Shown: piece after piece, positions 12,600 through 37,127 of the stretch
How positions within the stretch are numbered: position 1 is the first letter of the stretch
How the letters are laid out: each line of letters starts with the position of its first letter
Assembly (NCBI GenBank): GCA_030141605.1
Contig: JAQGDQ010000175.1
Coordinates: 248,001 to 312,000, forward strand
Source: Tubiluchus corallicola
Taxonomy: Eukaryota; Priapulida; Priapulimorpha; Priapulimorphida; Tubiluchidae
Length of the DNA stretch: 64,000 nucleotides
Reading direction: 5' to 3'
The notes under the pieces: generated by a model
Seen by the model: the letters and a program-made list of their open reading frames with translations, nothing else
Databases searched by the model: none
What the model was told of the DNA's origin: nothing
Translations under genes and position numbers: made by a program

Positions 12600-15090
12600 A
12601 CAACCAGAATCAAAACTGAACTTCACAACTAATAATGCTACTCAAAGTCCATAGAAAACATTGATATAGAGTCCCTCTCACTTCCTGATAGCAAAGAAAG
12701 TTAAGCTAGCTGTAATTTAGATGAGTTCACACATGTACTGTTGAATGACAAAATTTGACTGCCATTCATACACGAAAGTACAACAGCTAGGGTTAAGCTG
12801 TTACCACTGAAAAATAATGATTGTCTTAGACTCAGAAAACATGGAAGTGACAAAGTCACACAGAAACTATCTGCACTAGGTTAGGTTGATAGTCAGTAGA
12901 ATGATACTAAACAGTTCACAGTTTCACATCTAAATGCGGACTGATACTAAACAGTAAAGATGTAAGTGCCAACTTAGGTGTAGTGTGTATGTCGGTTTTG
13001 TAACAGTTATTCTCAATACATTAATGACACAATTATTATACTAGGGAAGCGTATGGTTCAGCTAAAATGATTTGTACTTCAGACAGTCGTAGAGCACATA
13101 TTCGGGCTGCAAATTTTCTGATACTAGTAATTCGGTAGAAGCATTATACGGTAAACAAGATTCATTAGCTAATGAAATGTAAATAAGTATTAATTGGCAC
13201 AAGCTAATTTACTTATTGCAGGTGAAAAATACATTCCATGCAAAACCTTTGCAGTACATTGTAAAAATTCCAGTTGATATAATTCATAAATTATCATGTG
13301 TGTAGTACCATGTTTTACATGCATCCTTTTATATAAAACAATGCAAACAAAGGTGCATTCTTTCCACTGTTTATTACAAAAAGTTTTTTTACAAATTCTA
13401 GTTACAAATGATTAATACAGTCTAATAGTAAACCAAGAAATAAAACTACAAAGCATTTAAAGTAGGCTATGAACAGATTTTGCTCAAAATCTAAATTATT
13501 TTAGAAATAATATCTGAGCTAGTACATCTTTGTCGCATACTATTTACTTGATATTTTGCCATTAATTAGTTCCTTGGATGAGAATAATAGGAAAATGTGT
13601 TTGAAAAGCTTAGTTTTGTTAGTAATCTGTAATGACAGTCATACAACTGATGATTCTAGGTCAAAATATGTACATTATCTTCTAGATACATACAACACTA
13701 CACAAACTGAGCTTTCTGTAATGAGATAAATACATTTAGAGTAAAATTAATCCATAAACCTGCTAACAATATTTTGTTTCTTTAACAAAATACTAATTGT
13801 CTGCTTTTTCTATAAAAAATTAATGATTAATTTCTTCAGGCGAGAATTGAATTATAGGTCACAATTAGCAACAATTAGTAAAAAATCACAAGCTCACAAT
13901 TTAGTGGCAGCTCTTTCACTCACTTTGCCTTTTTTTGCTGTGTCATATTACTTGAATCAAAACAGGATGTATAATAACATATCAATGCAATTTATTTGGT
14001 ACATGTCAGCTGTATGTCCAGACATCTATGTTATAAATCAAACTGATCAAAAAAGGTACATAGTCAACCCCAATAAGAAGAAGATAAAAAGATACAACCC
14101 ACTAAAAGGAATAACAACAGAACCTATCATAAAGAATTACAAAGAAAAAAAACAGTTATGTCCCCAACTTCATTTCTTATGGTGGGTGTAATCAATTCTT
14201 TGCTAAGTAATCGAATACTATAGGATTACTTTTGGGTCTTAACTTTATAATAAATGAAAAGTGCGTTTCAAATAATTTTAACATGAAAAAATAGCTAACA
14301 TAAACACTAAACACTCTGAAACACAAAGTTCGCTTACTTCCACCTTCAAATAGTGACTGATTAGCAGTGACTCTATTGGTTGCAGCTAAAATTAAGCTTG
14401 ATCTGCTGCAGTGCTGGGAAAAAAGGCAATTAGCAGTTCTACTCTATCCTCTTTTACACGAACTAGCCTGTCACCGTCCGTGGGCGGCCTGGCCGCTAAT
14501 AAACAAACAAGTATGATGAAGTGTGACCCAGCAGTTTTTAATCAAATCACATTTTTATAGAACACTTTTCTAAAAATTCTCTTGCACATGCAATTAAGCA
14601 TTTTAATGTAGATAATTCAGCACTTTGTGGCAACTTAATTTCAGGAAACTTTGCAAAACAGTCTCACTCCAGTATTGTTTGATTATAAAACGGAGAGAAC
14701 TAACAATGCTCCCGGATTTGATATCAATTGAAAAAGTGCTTTTTAATCTATAAGAACATGAGCATTTTCCTATAAAAATTTTATGAAATAATTTATAACA
14801 CATGCTTGAATCGTACATGATTTACACTGGACTTAATTTTTTATCTAAACTTTTATTATACCTTTCAACGCAATGAATGAAAAGTAAATAATTATAAAGA
14901 TGAATGGGTTTAAAGTTAGTTTAAAGATACTATTTCTCATACTAAATGAAGCCTAACTAAAGTATAAATGACCGAAACATGGGCCTATAGAGCAACACTG
15001 CAATGTCATTAGAGACTTACAGCGTTTATTTGTTGCATTTCTTGGTGCCCGGGAAGCACACATCCGTATAGATAGCCCCACCAGGATCTG
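12600..15090. other. Intergenic, no gene recognised
   Basis: AT-rich DNA. An open frame at 13823-14191 (122 codons) has no recognisable motif and low complexity. A short block at 14465-14512 (CTGTCACCGTCCGTGGGC, then GGCC and an AATAAACAAACAA tail) resembles the end of the LINE fragment at 30.5 kb and may be a LINE or SINE 3' tail. Confidence 0.4.
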
Positions 15091-15094
15091 ATGC

Positions 15095-15180
15095 CCACGT
15101 GCAATCTTAGTAATCGGTTACTGCCAAAAAGTAATTGGTATTCACGATTACTTGAACTCAGCGGTATTGCCCACCTCTAG
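15095..15180. mobile_element. Right end of a truncated hAT-like element
   Basis: Read inward on the minus strand from 15180, the sequence is CTAGAGGTGGGCAATACCGC followed by a block rich in GTAATC and GATTACT. CAGAGGTGGGCAAT-type ends are common in hAT MITEs. No matching left end was found within 1 kb, so only one terminus can be supported. Confidence 0.35.
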
Positions 15181-15261
15181 TGGTTGATAGCAGGGAATAG
15201 TACTATTTCACTGGTTAATGACTACGTACCGTTCTGTTTTATTGATTTTAGGTTGAATTGG

Positions 15262-15290
15262 CTGAAGATGGCTGCTAGGACAGCCAAAAC
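15262..15290 (+). other. Hammerhead-like hairpin, probable retroelement relic
   Basis: CTGAAGA (matching the hammerhead core CUGANGA) is followed by a five-pair stem, GGCTG with CAGCC, closed by a short loop, and then AAAAC where the ribozyme core has GAAAC. Hammerheads of this layout are known from Penelope-like elements and other retroelements. The G-to-A change at the start of the second core strand would be expected to inactivate it. Confidence 0.35.
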
Positions 15291-16162
15291 ATGGGCAAAT
15301 ATTTTGCATTATTATATTTATAACCTCGTTGGTGTGTTGAACTGACTTCGATTCCAGTCTAATAAGAGTATACTGCATGTAAATGACAATTGAAAACAGT
15401 AATAATTAAGCAACTAGCAAGCATTGTAAAGGATACGACAACTGAAATGACAATAACTTTTGCAAGCCTGTTTTCCTACCGATAGTTGACAAAGTTGTTC
15501 TTTTTCACTAGTCTAATCAGAAAATATCAATAATATGTACAATTGAACATAACCGCACTAAAGACAGACATTGCTGAAAATTCTAGTTATGTCCCCAACT
15601 ATAAATGTTATACAAAGAACTACGAGTAAGACTATGGTTACAAATACAAGTATTTTCATAATTTTGTTACGTATTTAAATGTATGCTTTGTGCCTGTTTA
15701 TTAATAAAATGAATTTTCTTTGGATACAAGTATGTACAGTGGCTTACCATAGCTGTGCTAGCTATGATCTAGCTACTATCAAATACACAGCAAAAATATT
15801 TGAGGGAAAAATAAAAAAATCATTTGTGCTGTTCTTTTATTATACATTTTGGAGTTTCCATTTAATAAACTGTACAAGGAAAAAACTAAGCATTTTTTGA
15901 AAAAAAGCCACAATGTATTCTAGCATCATAGGAGGATACTATGAATAATTTGCTTTGATTTTCCGAAAATCAACACAGTGAACTTTGATTTAGCGAGATT
16001 TGTACAAGTGTGGTTGTAATTTACATTTGACTTGCATGGTTTTCAATTAGTATTACTCAGCAGTTTTATATGAAGGTAAATGCTCAAGTCCACAATGCTA
16101 AATAACGTTCAGCAGTTTAATGCAGTGACTTCAATATGTTAAATTCTTGTCAATATGGTGTC

Positions 16163-28918
<12,756 letters not shown>

Positions 28919-29393
28919 TTCAGTAACCGAAATTAACTCTACAAAAAACACAAGTAGTTCTGCATGTTTTAACTTGTGCAAAATAATTATTAGACAAAGG
29001 ATTGTGTCTTGCTACTATGAAGGAAAAATATGCTGTAATCTCGCATTCCAAATAATGGTATAGGTGGAGAGAACTGTCTGCCAAAAATAATGGTATAGTG
29101 TGGAATAAAAGTATATGCTGCTAATTTGATGAAATACTAACATTTCACAAAATGGCTTGCAGCTAATTTTAAATACTAAAAATATGAAATAAAATCTGTA
29201 TGGCAAAGAGTAAATACTTTAAACGCGCAATATAACAGCTACTCATTAGTCTAGCAAGCCATTATTATCATAATCAGTGAATCCAACATAATAAATGCAA
29301 TTTTTCAATAGATCTATAGATGTTAAGTATTTTTACAAACATTTTCGATGTATCATTTTATTGCATTCTGATATGCAAATAAAGACTATTACA

Positions 29394-29468
29394 TACACAC
29401 ACGCACGCACGCACGCACACACACACACACTCACACACACACACACACACATATATCTGTGTGTGTGT

Positions 29469-29500
<32 letters not shown>

Positions 29501-29516
29501 AGGTGCGTGCGTGCGA
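29394..29516. repeat. Palindromic (CA)n/(TG)n microsatellite
   Basis: A CA-rich arm (29394-29450) is followed by ATATAT and then a TG-rich arm (29457-29516). The outer part of both arms contains CG-bearing CGCA/TGCG units, and a single T or A interruption is mirrored in the inner part. The whole can fold into a hairpin or cruciform of about 57 bp per arm. Confidence 0.85.
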
Positions 29517-29619
29517 GTGCAACTTCAAGCTTCAGTTTTTGAAACCTGTGAGTTTCTCAATTCAATAAAAGACTTAGTTACGTAGGAAACTATTACTTGT
29601 GTTCAACTAACTGTAAAAT

Positions 29620-30575
29620 GAACATTAGCATTAACAACATAAATGCTAATGGTTTAGTCAATTCAACACACCGGCGTACTACCGTTTTCTTGGAGGAGTG
29701 AGTCAATCGTTTATTGCAAGCCATAGCTGCAAACAACTATAGTACTCTACGTCAAATTAGTTTAGAAAGTATAAACAATGTTATTTCTTTGCTTACGGAA
29801 GTTCTTGTACAGTCTGCTTCAGAAAATGGTACACGTAATGCAACCACTGATTCTCAGTGACACAGTTCTTCCTGTAGTGGATACTTGCTGAGAAATGGAA
29901 ATGAAAAAGAACAATGAAGGTCAATTAATTAGACTAGTGAAGTTAAACCCATCAAGAACCAAACGAATATGCCAAGTGATATTCGTTTTGCAGTATATTT
30001 TCACTCTCTGTTGACAACTAACGCATTTGATAACAGTGCTTGTGACTTTAGTAGTTGCCCATGCTTGGACGATCCATTCACTGTGCAAGAGGTTCGCGAG
30101 GTTATTACAAAACTGAATAGAATAAAAGTAGCAGCTGTGACAGCATTCCACTTGGTCTTGTAAAACTAGTTCCAGATAGTCTTCTTTCAGGGATCCATCT
30201 ATTGTTTAATGCTATCTTCTGCAGTGGCTTATACCCTTTGGATTGGGCACTGACACGACTAGTAACAATACACAAAAAGGATAACAGGTCTTTGTGCACC
30301 AGCTGCAGAGGTATCAGTGTTTTGAACTTGTTACCAAAAGAATATGATTATGTGCTAAGCAAAGTTCAATCCTGATCCACAGCAAGCTGGAGCAAACTCG
30401 TTTTTGTGGGTGCGAAGAGCACATAGTCGCTTTAAGATTGCTAATTGCTAAGATTTATAAGTGTTCTAATATTATCAAGTAATAAGTTTTTAACTACCCT
30501 AACTTGCAGTTTTTGAAATTAGTTGTAACTGTTGTGATTGGACTGTCACCAGCCAATAAATAAATAAATAAATAT
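29620..30575 (+). pseudogene. Degraded LINE reverse transcriptase fragment
   Basis: Frames spread over the plus strand show the start of a LINE reverse transcriptase. FTVQEVREVITKLNRIK is followed by a G-containing turn, LVPDSLLSGIHLLFNAIF, YPLDWALTRLVTIHKKDN and CRGISVLNLLPK. This is the conserved finger region (I.KL..NKA.G.D.I; P..W....V.PI.K; YR.IS.L). It is broken by frameshifts and stops and lacks the DD core. It ends with CTGTCACCAGCC and an (AATA)n tail at about 30552-30575, typical of a LINE 3' end, so the middle is deleted. Confidence 0.65.
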
Positions 30576-30667
30576 ACATATAATATAGACTAATATACAA
30601 TTTTCTTTATCAGGTTTGATGCGTAGGTGTATGCTTCGCTCGTTCTTTTCTTTATAATAGAGTAGAT

Positions 30668-31030
30668 TTGGTGCAAACCTGTAATGAACTAGATGACATG
30701 AATTGGGAAAACTTACTCATGAACTGTCAAATAGGGGGTGTATACAATGATTTTATATCCACATTGTGTGAAATATCAAATGCACATTTATCTACTGCAA
30801 AGTTTCACACTAAACGGAAGACAGTTAACAAAGAATGGGTAAACACAGTGCAATTAAGAACTTTTCTTCAACAACTTGGGAGTAATATAACGGAGAAAAT
30901 CGACAGATTAAACACAAAAGAATACATCAATCATGCAAAAGTGAGGAACCAAAGGAAATATGATGTACATAAAGGCAAGCAACAGTATAAACATTCTATA
31001 GCACAAAATATAGGACGGACAGGTAACTAG
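30668..31030 (+). pseudogene. LINE ORF2 linker fragment
   Basis: A 120-codon open frame resembling the segment between the endonuclease and reverse transcriptase of LINE ORF2. Features are D..NW..L, a run of small helices, KTVNKEWVNTVQLRTFLQQL and later YINHAKVRNQRKYDVHKGKQ, matching the P W.T..L...I..R and Y...RN.......K..Y patterns. There are no catalytic motifs and the frame has no homology-supported start. It comes from a copy separate from the fragment just upstream, since the order is reversed. Confidence 0.5.
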
Positions 31031-31799
31031 TATTACCTTCACACACGCGAACTTTACACTGCTTAAAAAGTTGCTAGTGTCCGCAATCAAAACATGAACA
31101 ATGACACACAAAAAGGTAAATTACCACTCAATTATTAACATCCATCTAATGAAAAAGCCGCCATGCTCCCATGTGTTAAACTTCAAACGTTTTTATGTTA
31201 CAAATCTCAGACATTAAACGCACCGGAAAATTATCGTGGGCTAGTACTTTGGTACTATGGTATCTACAGTAGTAGTAGCAGACTAGCAGGTCTGACCATA
31301 GCACACCACTCGCGACGGTAGTGTAACAAACTTATAATAACTGTATGAAAAACAACGTATCACAGTATCACTTTTCTAATGAGCGCCTTCATTGGCCTAT
31401 AACAGAAACAGCAATGCTAGCTGCATCATGAACAACACAACAGACGCTTCAGTTCTTCAATGATCTCCTCTTCTCCAAAAACCATCCCTTTTGCTCTCTC
31501 TGCAAATGGGGTGAGAGAGAAGTTACGTTAGGTGCTTCAGCGATCTCTAAAATGCAACAGCAACAATACCAACAACAACAACCTCAATGACTCTTTTTTT
31601 ATCTGGGAGAGCTAGAATCGCGAATCTAGGACCCACATCTTGATTTATATTCAGCATAATTGTGTTTTCATTATGTTACGCATCCAGTTTTCGATTCTTA
31701 TTAACTCGCAAGTGCAGAGGGCTAGAGTCACGAAACTTACAGCCTAGATACCTAGTAGATTGAAAATGGTAAGATAAGACATAGTTTATTCTTTAAAGG

Positions 31800-33380
31800 A
31801 GAACATGTTCAACGATTTTTCATATCCTACCTATATATAATTTTTCATATAATGCTCAAACACTATCTACAACTCTTGCTACTTAATTAAAATCTAATAC
31901 TATTTCGCATGTAATAGACACCACACTGCAAAGTATTCTCTATTAAATCTGGGCTTCATGCAACTTAAACTCTCCAGATCTTAACAACTTAATGCTCAAA
32001 ACCTTTCCTCCATCTTCACAGCTCTGTGCCCAGTTCGCAACTCTCCAGGTCTTAATAGCCCGGTGCCTAGAACACAACTCTCAACGTCAGAGCGCAACTC
32101 CTCCAGGCATTTCCTCGGCTTTCGTCACGTGATCAATTACTCACATGAGCACTCTGGAATTTTCTACATATTCATCTTAAAGCGTGTCCTGGTCCAGTGG
32201 GCAGCGGCGAGTTATAATCTAAATAATAATTGAACTTCAAATCGTTCAAGCCCTGAATCCTTTAACAATATCTTCCAATAATAACTCTACTATTCTTTAA
32301 AGGAACACAGGATGATTTTTCATATCCTACCTCATTTTGAAATACGGCAAAAAGTATACATTTTAACATCTATAATAATGCCAAAGCGCTTCTGGTAATT
32401 AACTAATAAGTTAAACACTTAATTAACGGCATGCGAGCCAACTAGTGATGACATCACAACTGAGCATAATTTTCAACAGCATAAATACCCGAGGAGAGTG
32501 AGAAAGTGAAAATAAAAGTATACAGTGCTACTGTATACCATTCAGCATGACACACAAAACCTGGCAAATTCAAGTCTGAAATTTACAGCTGTGCTCACTA
32601 ATGAGATCTCGAACGTGTCCATTACCTCACAACTCGAACACCTCTGAACTGAGAGATACATTCCTGTTATTTTTCAAGATGTAGATGCTAGCTAATGCCC
32701 ATCTAATTAGCAAATGGCGAAATACATGTAACAGTGAAGAACTGCGAATGCGAAATTACATTTCTGTGGTAATAATTCTTTCAGGTAAGCCAACCTTAAA
32801 AATACTAGTATGTTCCCTTAAATATAACCTAAACATTATAACCTACAAAATACTTCAGTAATGTTTTGACCTACGTATGTAGCTTAGGGGTGGGCCTGGA
32901 TATAATAATATGGTCCACGCAAGATTACTAACAATCAAATATAATATTTTTTAAAAACTTCTACAACAAAGTTACGATAAAACCATACAGAACTCTGTAA
33001 CATTTTTAACAGCTACTGCCACAAAGTCGTAATACATAAAACGTTAGAAGGTATTACGAAATGCTAACATTTTAAATTAACGCGGCAGCAGTTGTGAATG
33101 TAAGACTATAATGTTATTTAGATTTTTGACAATTTTTTAATGACATACATGTACAAGAACAATGAAATATAAATTACCATTCAATTAAAATGCCTTTTAT
33201 TATTCTTCAACTAGTAAAATACTAAAGATTGAAACAGTGCTTATTTAATGCAAGGGAGATTAGAGAAAGATTTTTCTTCGAGTGTGTTTTCAATACTGCA
33301 TAGAGTTAACTGACTCTATTATGTATGGTACATAAATATTTTCATGTATCGTTCTGTACGCATTTTAGGAAGAAGAAATT
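31800..33380. other. Intergenic, nothing recognised
   Basis: AT-rich DNA with a short GC-richer stretch at 31990-32200. I see no coding exon, RNA gene or element end. Confidence 0.4.
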
Positions 33381-33469
33381 GCATTCCTCTTCTGCCGGTA
33401 GTTCTCGGTGTAGTAGTACATGACAGTTATTTTTGTTAATTTGTTGGGTATTTTAAGCACAATTAAGTG

Positions 33470-33760
33470 TTCTCTGCGATTGGCACAATGTTTGAGGTCT
33501 ATCCCGATTGTTTTACTTGCTCATTTCCAGACTCTTTCAATATCCTTCTTTCCGACTGTGTTAATTAGGCCAAAATGGAATACCTGGCAATTACATGCAA
33601 GTGTGCTGAGAATTATTTTGTACACAGTACATTTTCTCAAGATGTTGGCTGGCACTTTGTATGATTTCAGTTTGTACAAGGAAAACAGCCATTGATTGCA
33701 CATTCAGATACATGTGTTTTTGTTTGTTGTAATTTGAGACTGCTTTGGTTTGTGACACAA
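33470..33760 (-). pseudogene. LINE ORF2 tail fragment
   Basis: The minus-strand frame reads NQWLFSLYKLKSYKVPANIL, then TVYKIILSTLACNCQVFHFG and, past a stop, ASKTIGIDLKHCANRREHL. This matches the thumb and tail of LINE reverse transcriptases (R...L..LK..GV....L...Y...I...L.Y...V). A plus-strand frame over the same bases is longer but has no such pattern. It is truncated at both ends. Confidence 0.5.
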
Positions 33761-34449
33761 AACAATTATGTAAGGTTTTAGTTAATTTCGATTTATTTTC
33801 ATAGGCATCTACATAATTCTGGGGCAGATGTGTACCTGGGCCTTTAAAAAGCTTGGATTCTTTAAGAGACCGTGAGAGGAGCCAATTTGCTTAACACTGA
33901 ATAACTCTAAAACTACAGAAAGTAGAGCTATGAAATTTGCAGTAAGGACAGCTGTGGTAAATGCTCAGACAATTGTAAAACTGTGATTATATACTTATGT
34001 GCAGGAGTCAAAATGTGAAAATTAGGGCATCCGTTTTAAATTCACGTAAACTCACAAGTACAGAAAGAAAGACACACAAAACGTGTAGGGTAGGTACCAG
34101 GGATAAGGGCTTGAAAGGGTCAAGGATACTGGACATCTGTCAGCTTTTTGATTGCTATTTAACTACAACTAGAGCTTAGAGTTAAATTTATTCTTTTTAA
34201 ATAAGTATTTAGGTAATGTGGGGCAAATGCACAGGCTTTTAAAGGCTGATAGAGATTCTTTAATTGATAGAAAGTAGTCATGAAACTCGCGGGTTAATGG
34301 TCCAGACTGTATAAAAATGAGCCTATTTGTGTGAGACAGAGGCCAACCTGCTAAAATTAGGATATCAACTTTTAATACATGCCTCACTTGCAAACACAGA
34401 GGACTAGACGTATGAAACTTGCAGGATAGACACCTGGAGTAGGGTCACT

Positions 34450-36014
34450 GAAAACGGTATGGGCAACAGTGACTTCTGTCAAAGAATCAAGGACATTGGA
34501 CATTACGTGTAAACGCAGTTTTCATGACATTACGCTCAAGGATCTGAATTTGAAATCACTCAGTCTCGTTCCAAGTTCATACACGCTGCAATTTTCAACT
34601 AAAGTAGAATAACTGGCACTGTTCTTTGTTGGATTGTGATCGTCTAATTTATTCATTTTGACGTCCACCCATTTTAGAATTATTTTAATTTTACATGTTT
34701 GAAAAAAAATGAATCTTTGTATTTAAAAGGCTTAACGTTACATTTTCAGCTGTTCCTATCTGTATGTGTATGTGTGACCTCTGCAATTATTAATACTGTA
34801 ATCAAATTTATATATTTTTTACTAATGACTTATTTAACATCACTTTCACGCAAACTTTGTAATACAGTCCCCCAGTGGTCCGAACCCATGACAAGGCAAC
34901 TGCCTCGTCATAATGCCAGTTTTCACATTCTAATTTCAAATAATTATATACATGAACACATCGCTTCATATAAACCCCAGTAAATTAGCTAAGAGCTATT
35001 ATATATAAGAGGTGTTATATATATATATATATATATATATGTATAAAACATTATTCTTATATTAGTGTTAATGAATCTTGATTACAAATTTTTTACACAT
35101 ATTAACGTACAACATTTGTCAATGCAAAGAGCAAAAAAAAATTAACAAAAGTATTACAGAGAAAAAACAAAAAAAGTATTAAGTTTAACAATAGGCTTGT
35201 ATGCTGCTTCATGGACTCAAGGCCAATTAAGGGAAATCTAGAACATTTATAGGCTAACTACAGTAACGTGCTGCTTAAATGCCACCTAGCATCATTCTTG
35301 TGGTGGGTTATAGTAATTCTCTTCTTAAAGAATCACACTATGGGAGACTAATATTCATTTTCATAGACTGCATTGGCAATGCAATTGAAATTAAGTTTTT
35401 TTTAAATATAAAAAACAAAATAGTAATAGCAGACGTGCTACATATACAATATGGTAACAAAAGGTTCACATAATTATTTAAAATAACTCTTGATTTTGGC
35501 AAACCATCCTTTACATGGTTTTTGACTGTATGGGGTTTAAAATGCATTTCACATTACACTACTATACATTTTTTGTCAAATTAAAGCCAAAACATCACAC
35601 AATTTGTAGAACAGATGAGCCTCCCTCATTCTATGTGAGTGCATGCACTCACTATACCTTCAGCTGATCAAGAACACAATGCACATTCAGATGTTTTCTC
35701 AGTTTTTGTTGTTAACAGTTATTTTTCTGTAGCGGTCTAAATGCATAATCCCTTTATCACGGAGAACAAGAATCACCTCTACAAGAATTAATGCAAGCAC
35801 TTTATAGATTGATAAGGAAAATGCCACTAATCCTGCAATCATAATCTGTCACAAAGTTTTTTGGCAGCACTGGAAAAAATACATGGGCAAACTGTGGATC
35901 ACCATACTAGTTTTACTAGGTGTAACTGTAAGACATTATTATGATGTGTTTCACAAACAATGAAGTAAATGAGTAGTTGCACTTCGGCACTGATTTACGC
36001 AAGACCATTTAGGA
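34450..36014. other. Intergenic, (TA)n microsatellite
   Basis: AT-rich. A (TA)n run lies at about 35013-35041. The sequence next to 36014 is the probable 3' UTR of the minus-strand glycosyltransferase gene. No gene is visible. Confidence 0.45.
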
Positions 36015-37127
36015 CTACCATTTATTTTCTGCCAATGGAATTTCCTTATATTTTCCACTTTTGACAGATTTCTGATGAATATGTAGTGTCTTATTCCACA
36101 TTTTCAAAATAAAGCTGTTTCTTTGTAAACCATTAAATATATATGGAAGTGGCTTCGTGTTGTTCGAGTCCAATGTCCAAGCACTGATACTTTTGAGATG
36201 GACGTTAAAAGCAAACTCAGGACGATAGGTGCGGCGTATTCCACTTTTATCTGCTAACAAACCAGTGACAAAAAAATCATCTACCCAGAAAAACCTTGAT
36301 TTCTGAGAAATGTTTTCTATAATACAAGCGGTTCTAGGCGTCAGTATGAAACCATAACCAGGGCAATAAGGTGAATAAATACTTGCATTACTCTCACTGG
36401 GTTTCACATACCATTTACTCTTCTCATTTCTATCCACTGGAATATTAAACGACTCAGCACATACTAGCTCAGGTTTAAATGCACGAATTGTTATTAGAAA
36501 CTCAGTCAGCTGGAACACATCAATAAACATATCATCATCTGTTTTTAGTATAAACAGTGCTTGTTTGCACCGCATGTGAGCCCATTTAAATCCCATTAAA
36601 GTTTTATAAGTGAGATTGCGATAACTGTCAATAAAATTACCTTGAACAACATCGCCATGATGCTCACTTTCTTTATGAATTGCACTTTGCATATTAGTTT
36701 TTCCGACGTATACACCAAGAAGAAAAACAACTCTCATGTTAAGTTGCCTGTATGACAGGTTGGTGGCATTTCCCCAGGTTTCTCTGATGCGAGCACGTGT
36801 AGTTAAATGATCTGATTTAGAATTCACTACCACAAGCAGAAAGATATTATCACTGTGGCAAACATCTGCATTCAGAAGAAAAGAGAATGAATGTAAATCA
36901 ACAAGAGTGTCATTTCGATATTGTGCTGTACTGGGCAAGCACAAGACATCATCTGATATATTATTGTTGCTGTGAATCAACTGAACTGATTTATATAAGT
37001 CTGAAAGCACTAAATATCTTCCGTTACCAAGAGCTGTAGATGACAAAAGATGAGACCACATATAAAAAGTTAGTAAACCTGTTTGTAGGACTGCTAGACA
37101 TCTTAGCTGTCTCACAATACTCTTCAT
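36015..37127 (-). CDS. Beta-1,3-galactosyltransferase-like enzyme, GT31 family
   Basis: An intact 370-residue type II membrane protein from one exon. A short cytosolic tail is followed by a hydrophobic segment at about residues 10-30, the Golgi signal anchor. The GT31 motifs come in order: RARIRETWGN (111-120), VVFLLG (133-138), DVVQGNFIDSYRNLTYKTL (159-177), the metal-binding DDD (197-199) in ILKTDDDMFID, YCPGYGFILT (254-263) and WVDDFFVTGLLADKSGI (281-297), the counterpart of the EDV-G motif. Several N-X-S/T sites are present. Such enzymes add galactose or N-acetylglucosamine in beta-1,3 linkage to glycans; donor and acceptor cannot be told from the sequence. Being intronless is common for B3GALT genes. 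The ATG at 37127 precedes the anchor by a normal distance. Confidence 0.9.
   Translation of the reverse strand: MKSIVRQLRCLAVLQTGLLTFYMWSHLLSSTALGNGRYLVLSDLYKSVQLIHSNNNISDDVLCLPSTAQYRNDTLVDLHSFSFLLNADVCHSDNIFLLVVVNSKSDHLTTRARIRETWGNATNLSYRQLNMRVVFLLGVYVGKTNMQSAIHKESEHHGDVVQGNFIDSYRNLTYKTLMGFKWAHMRCKQALFILKTDDDMFIDVFQLTEFLITIRAFKPELVCAESFNIPVDRNEKSKWYVKPSESNASIYSPYCPGYGFILTPRTACIIENISQKSRFFWVDDFFVTGLLADKSGIRRTYRPEFAFNVHLKSISAWTLDSNNTKPLPYIFNGLQRNSFILKMWNKTLHIHQKSVKSGKYKEIPLAENKW

Larger units (their letters stand above)
31706..34445. repeat. Diverged dispersed repeat, about five copies
   Basis: A motif of the form CTCGCAAGTGCAGAGGGCTAG, then a variable stretch containing ATGAAACTTGCAGG and TAGACACC, recurs with heavy divergence near 31706, 33901, 34046, 34255 and 34385. 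The last four have irregular spacing of 130-210 bp. Function unknown; likely an old repeat family. Confidence 0.45.

Noticed and set aside
13823-14191. 122-codon open frame
   Set aside because: AT-rich, low-complexity product with no motif, no codon bias and no splice context.
33420-33695. 91-codon plus-strand open frame
   Set aside because: The opposite strand carries the LINE tail pattern, so this is its shadow.
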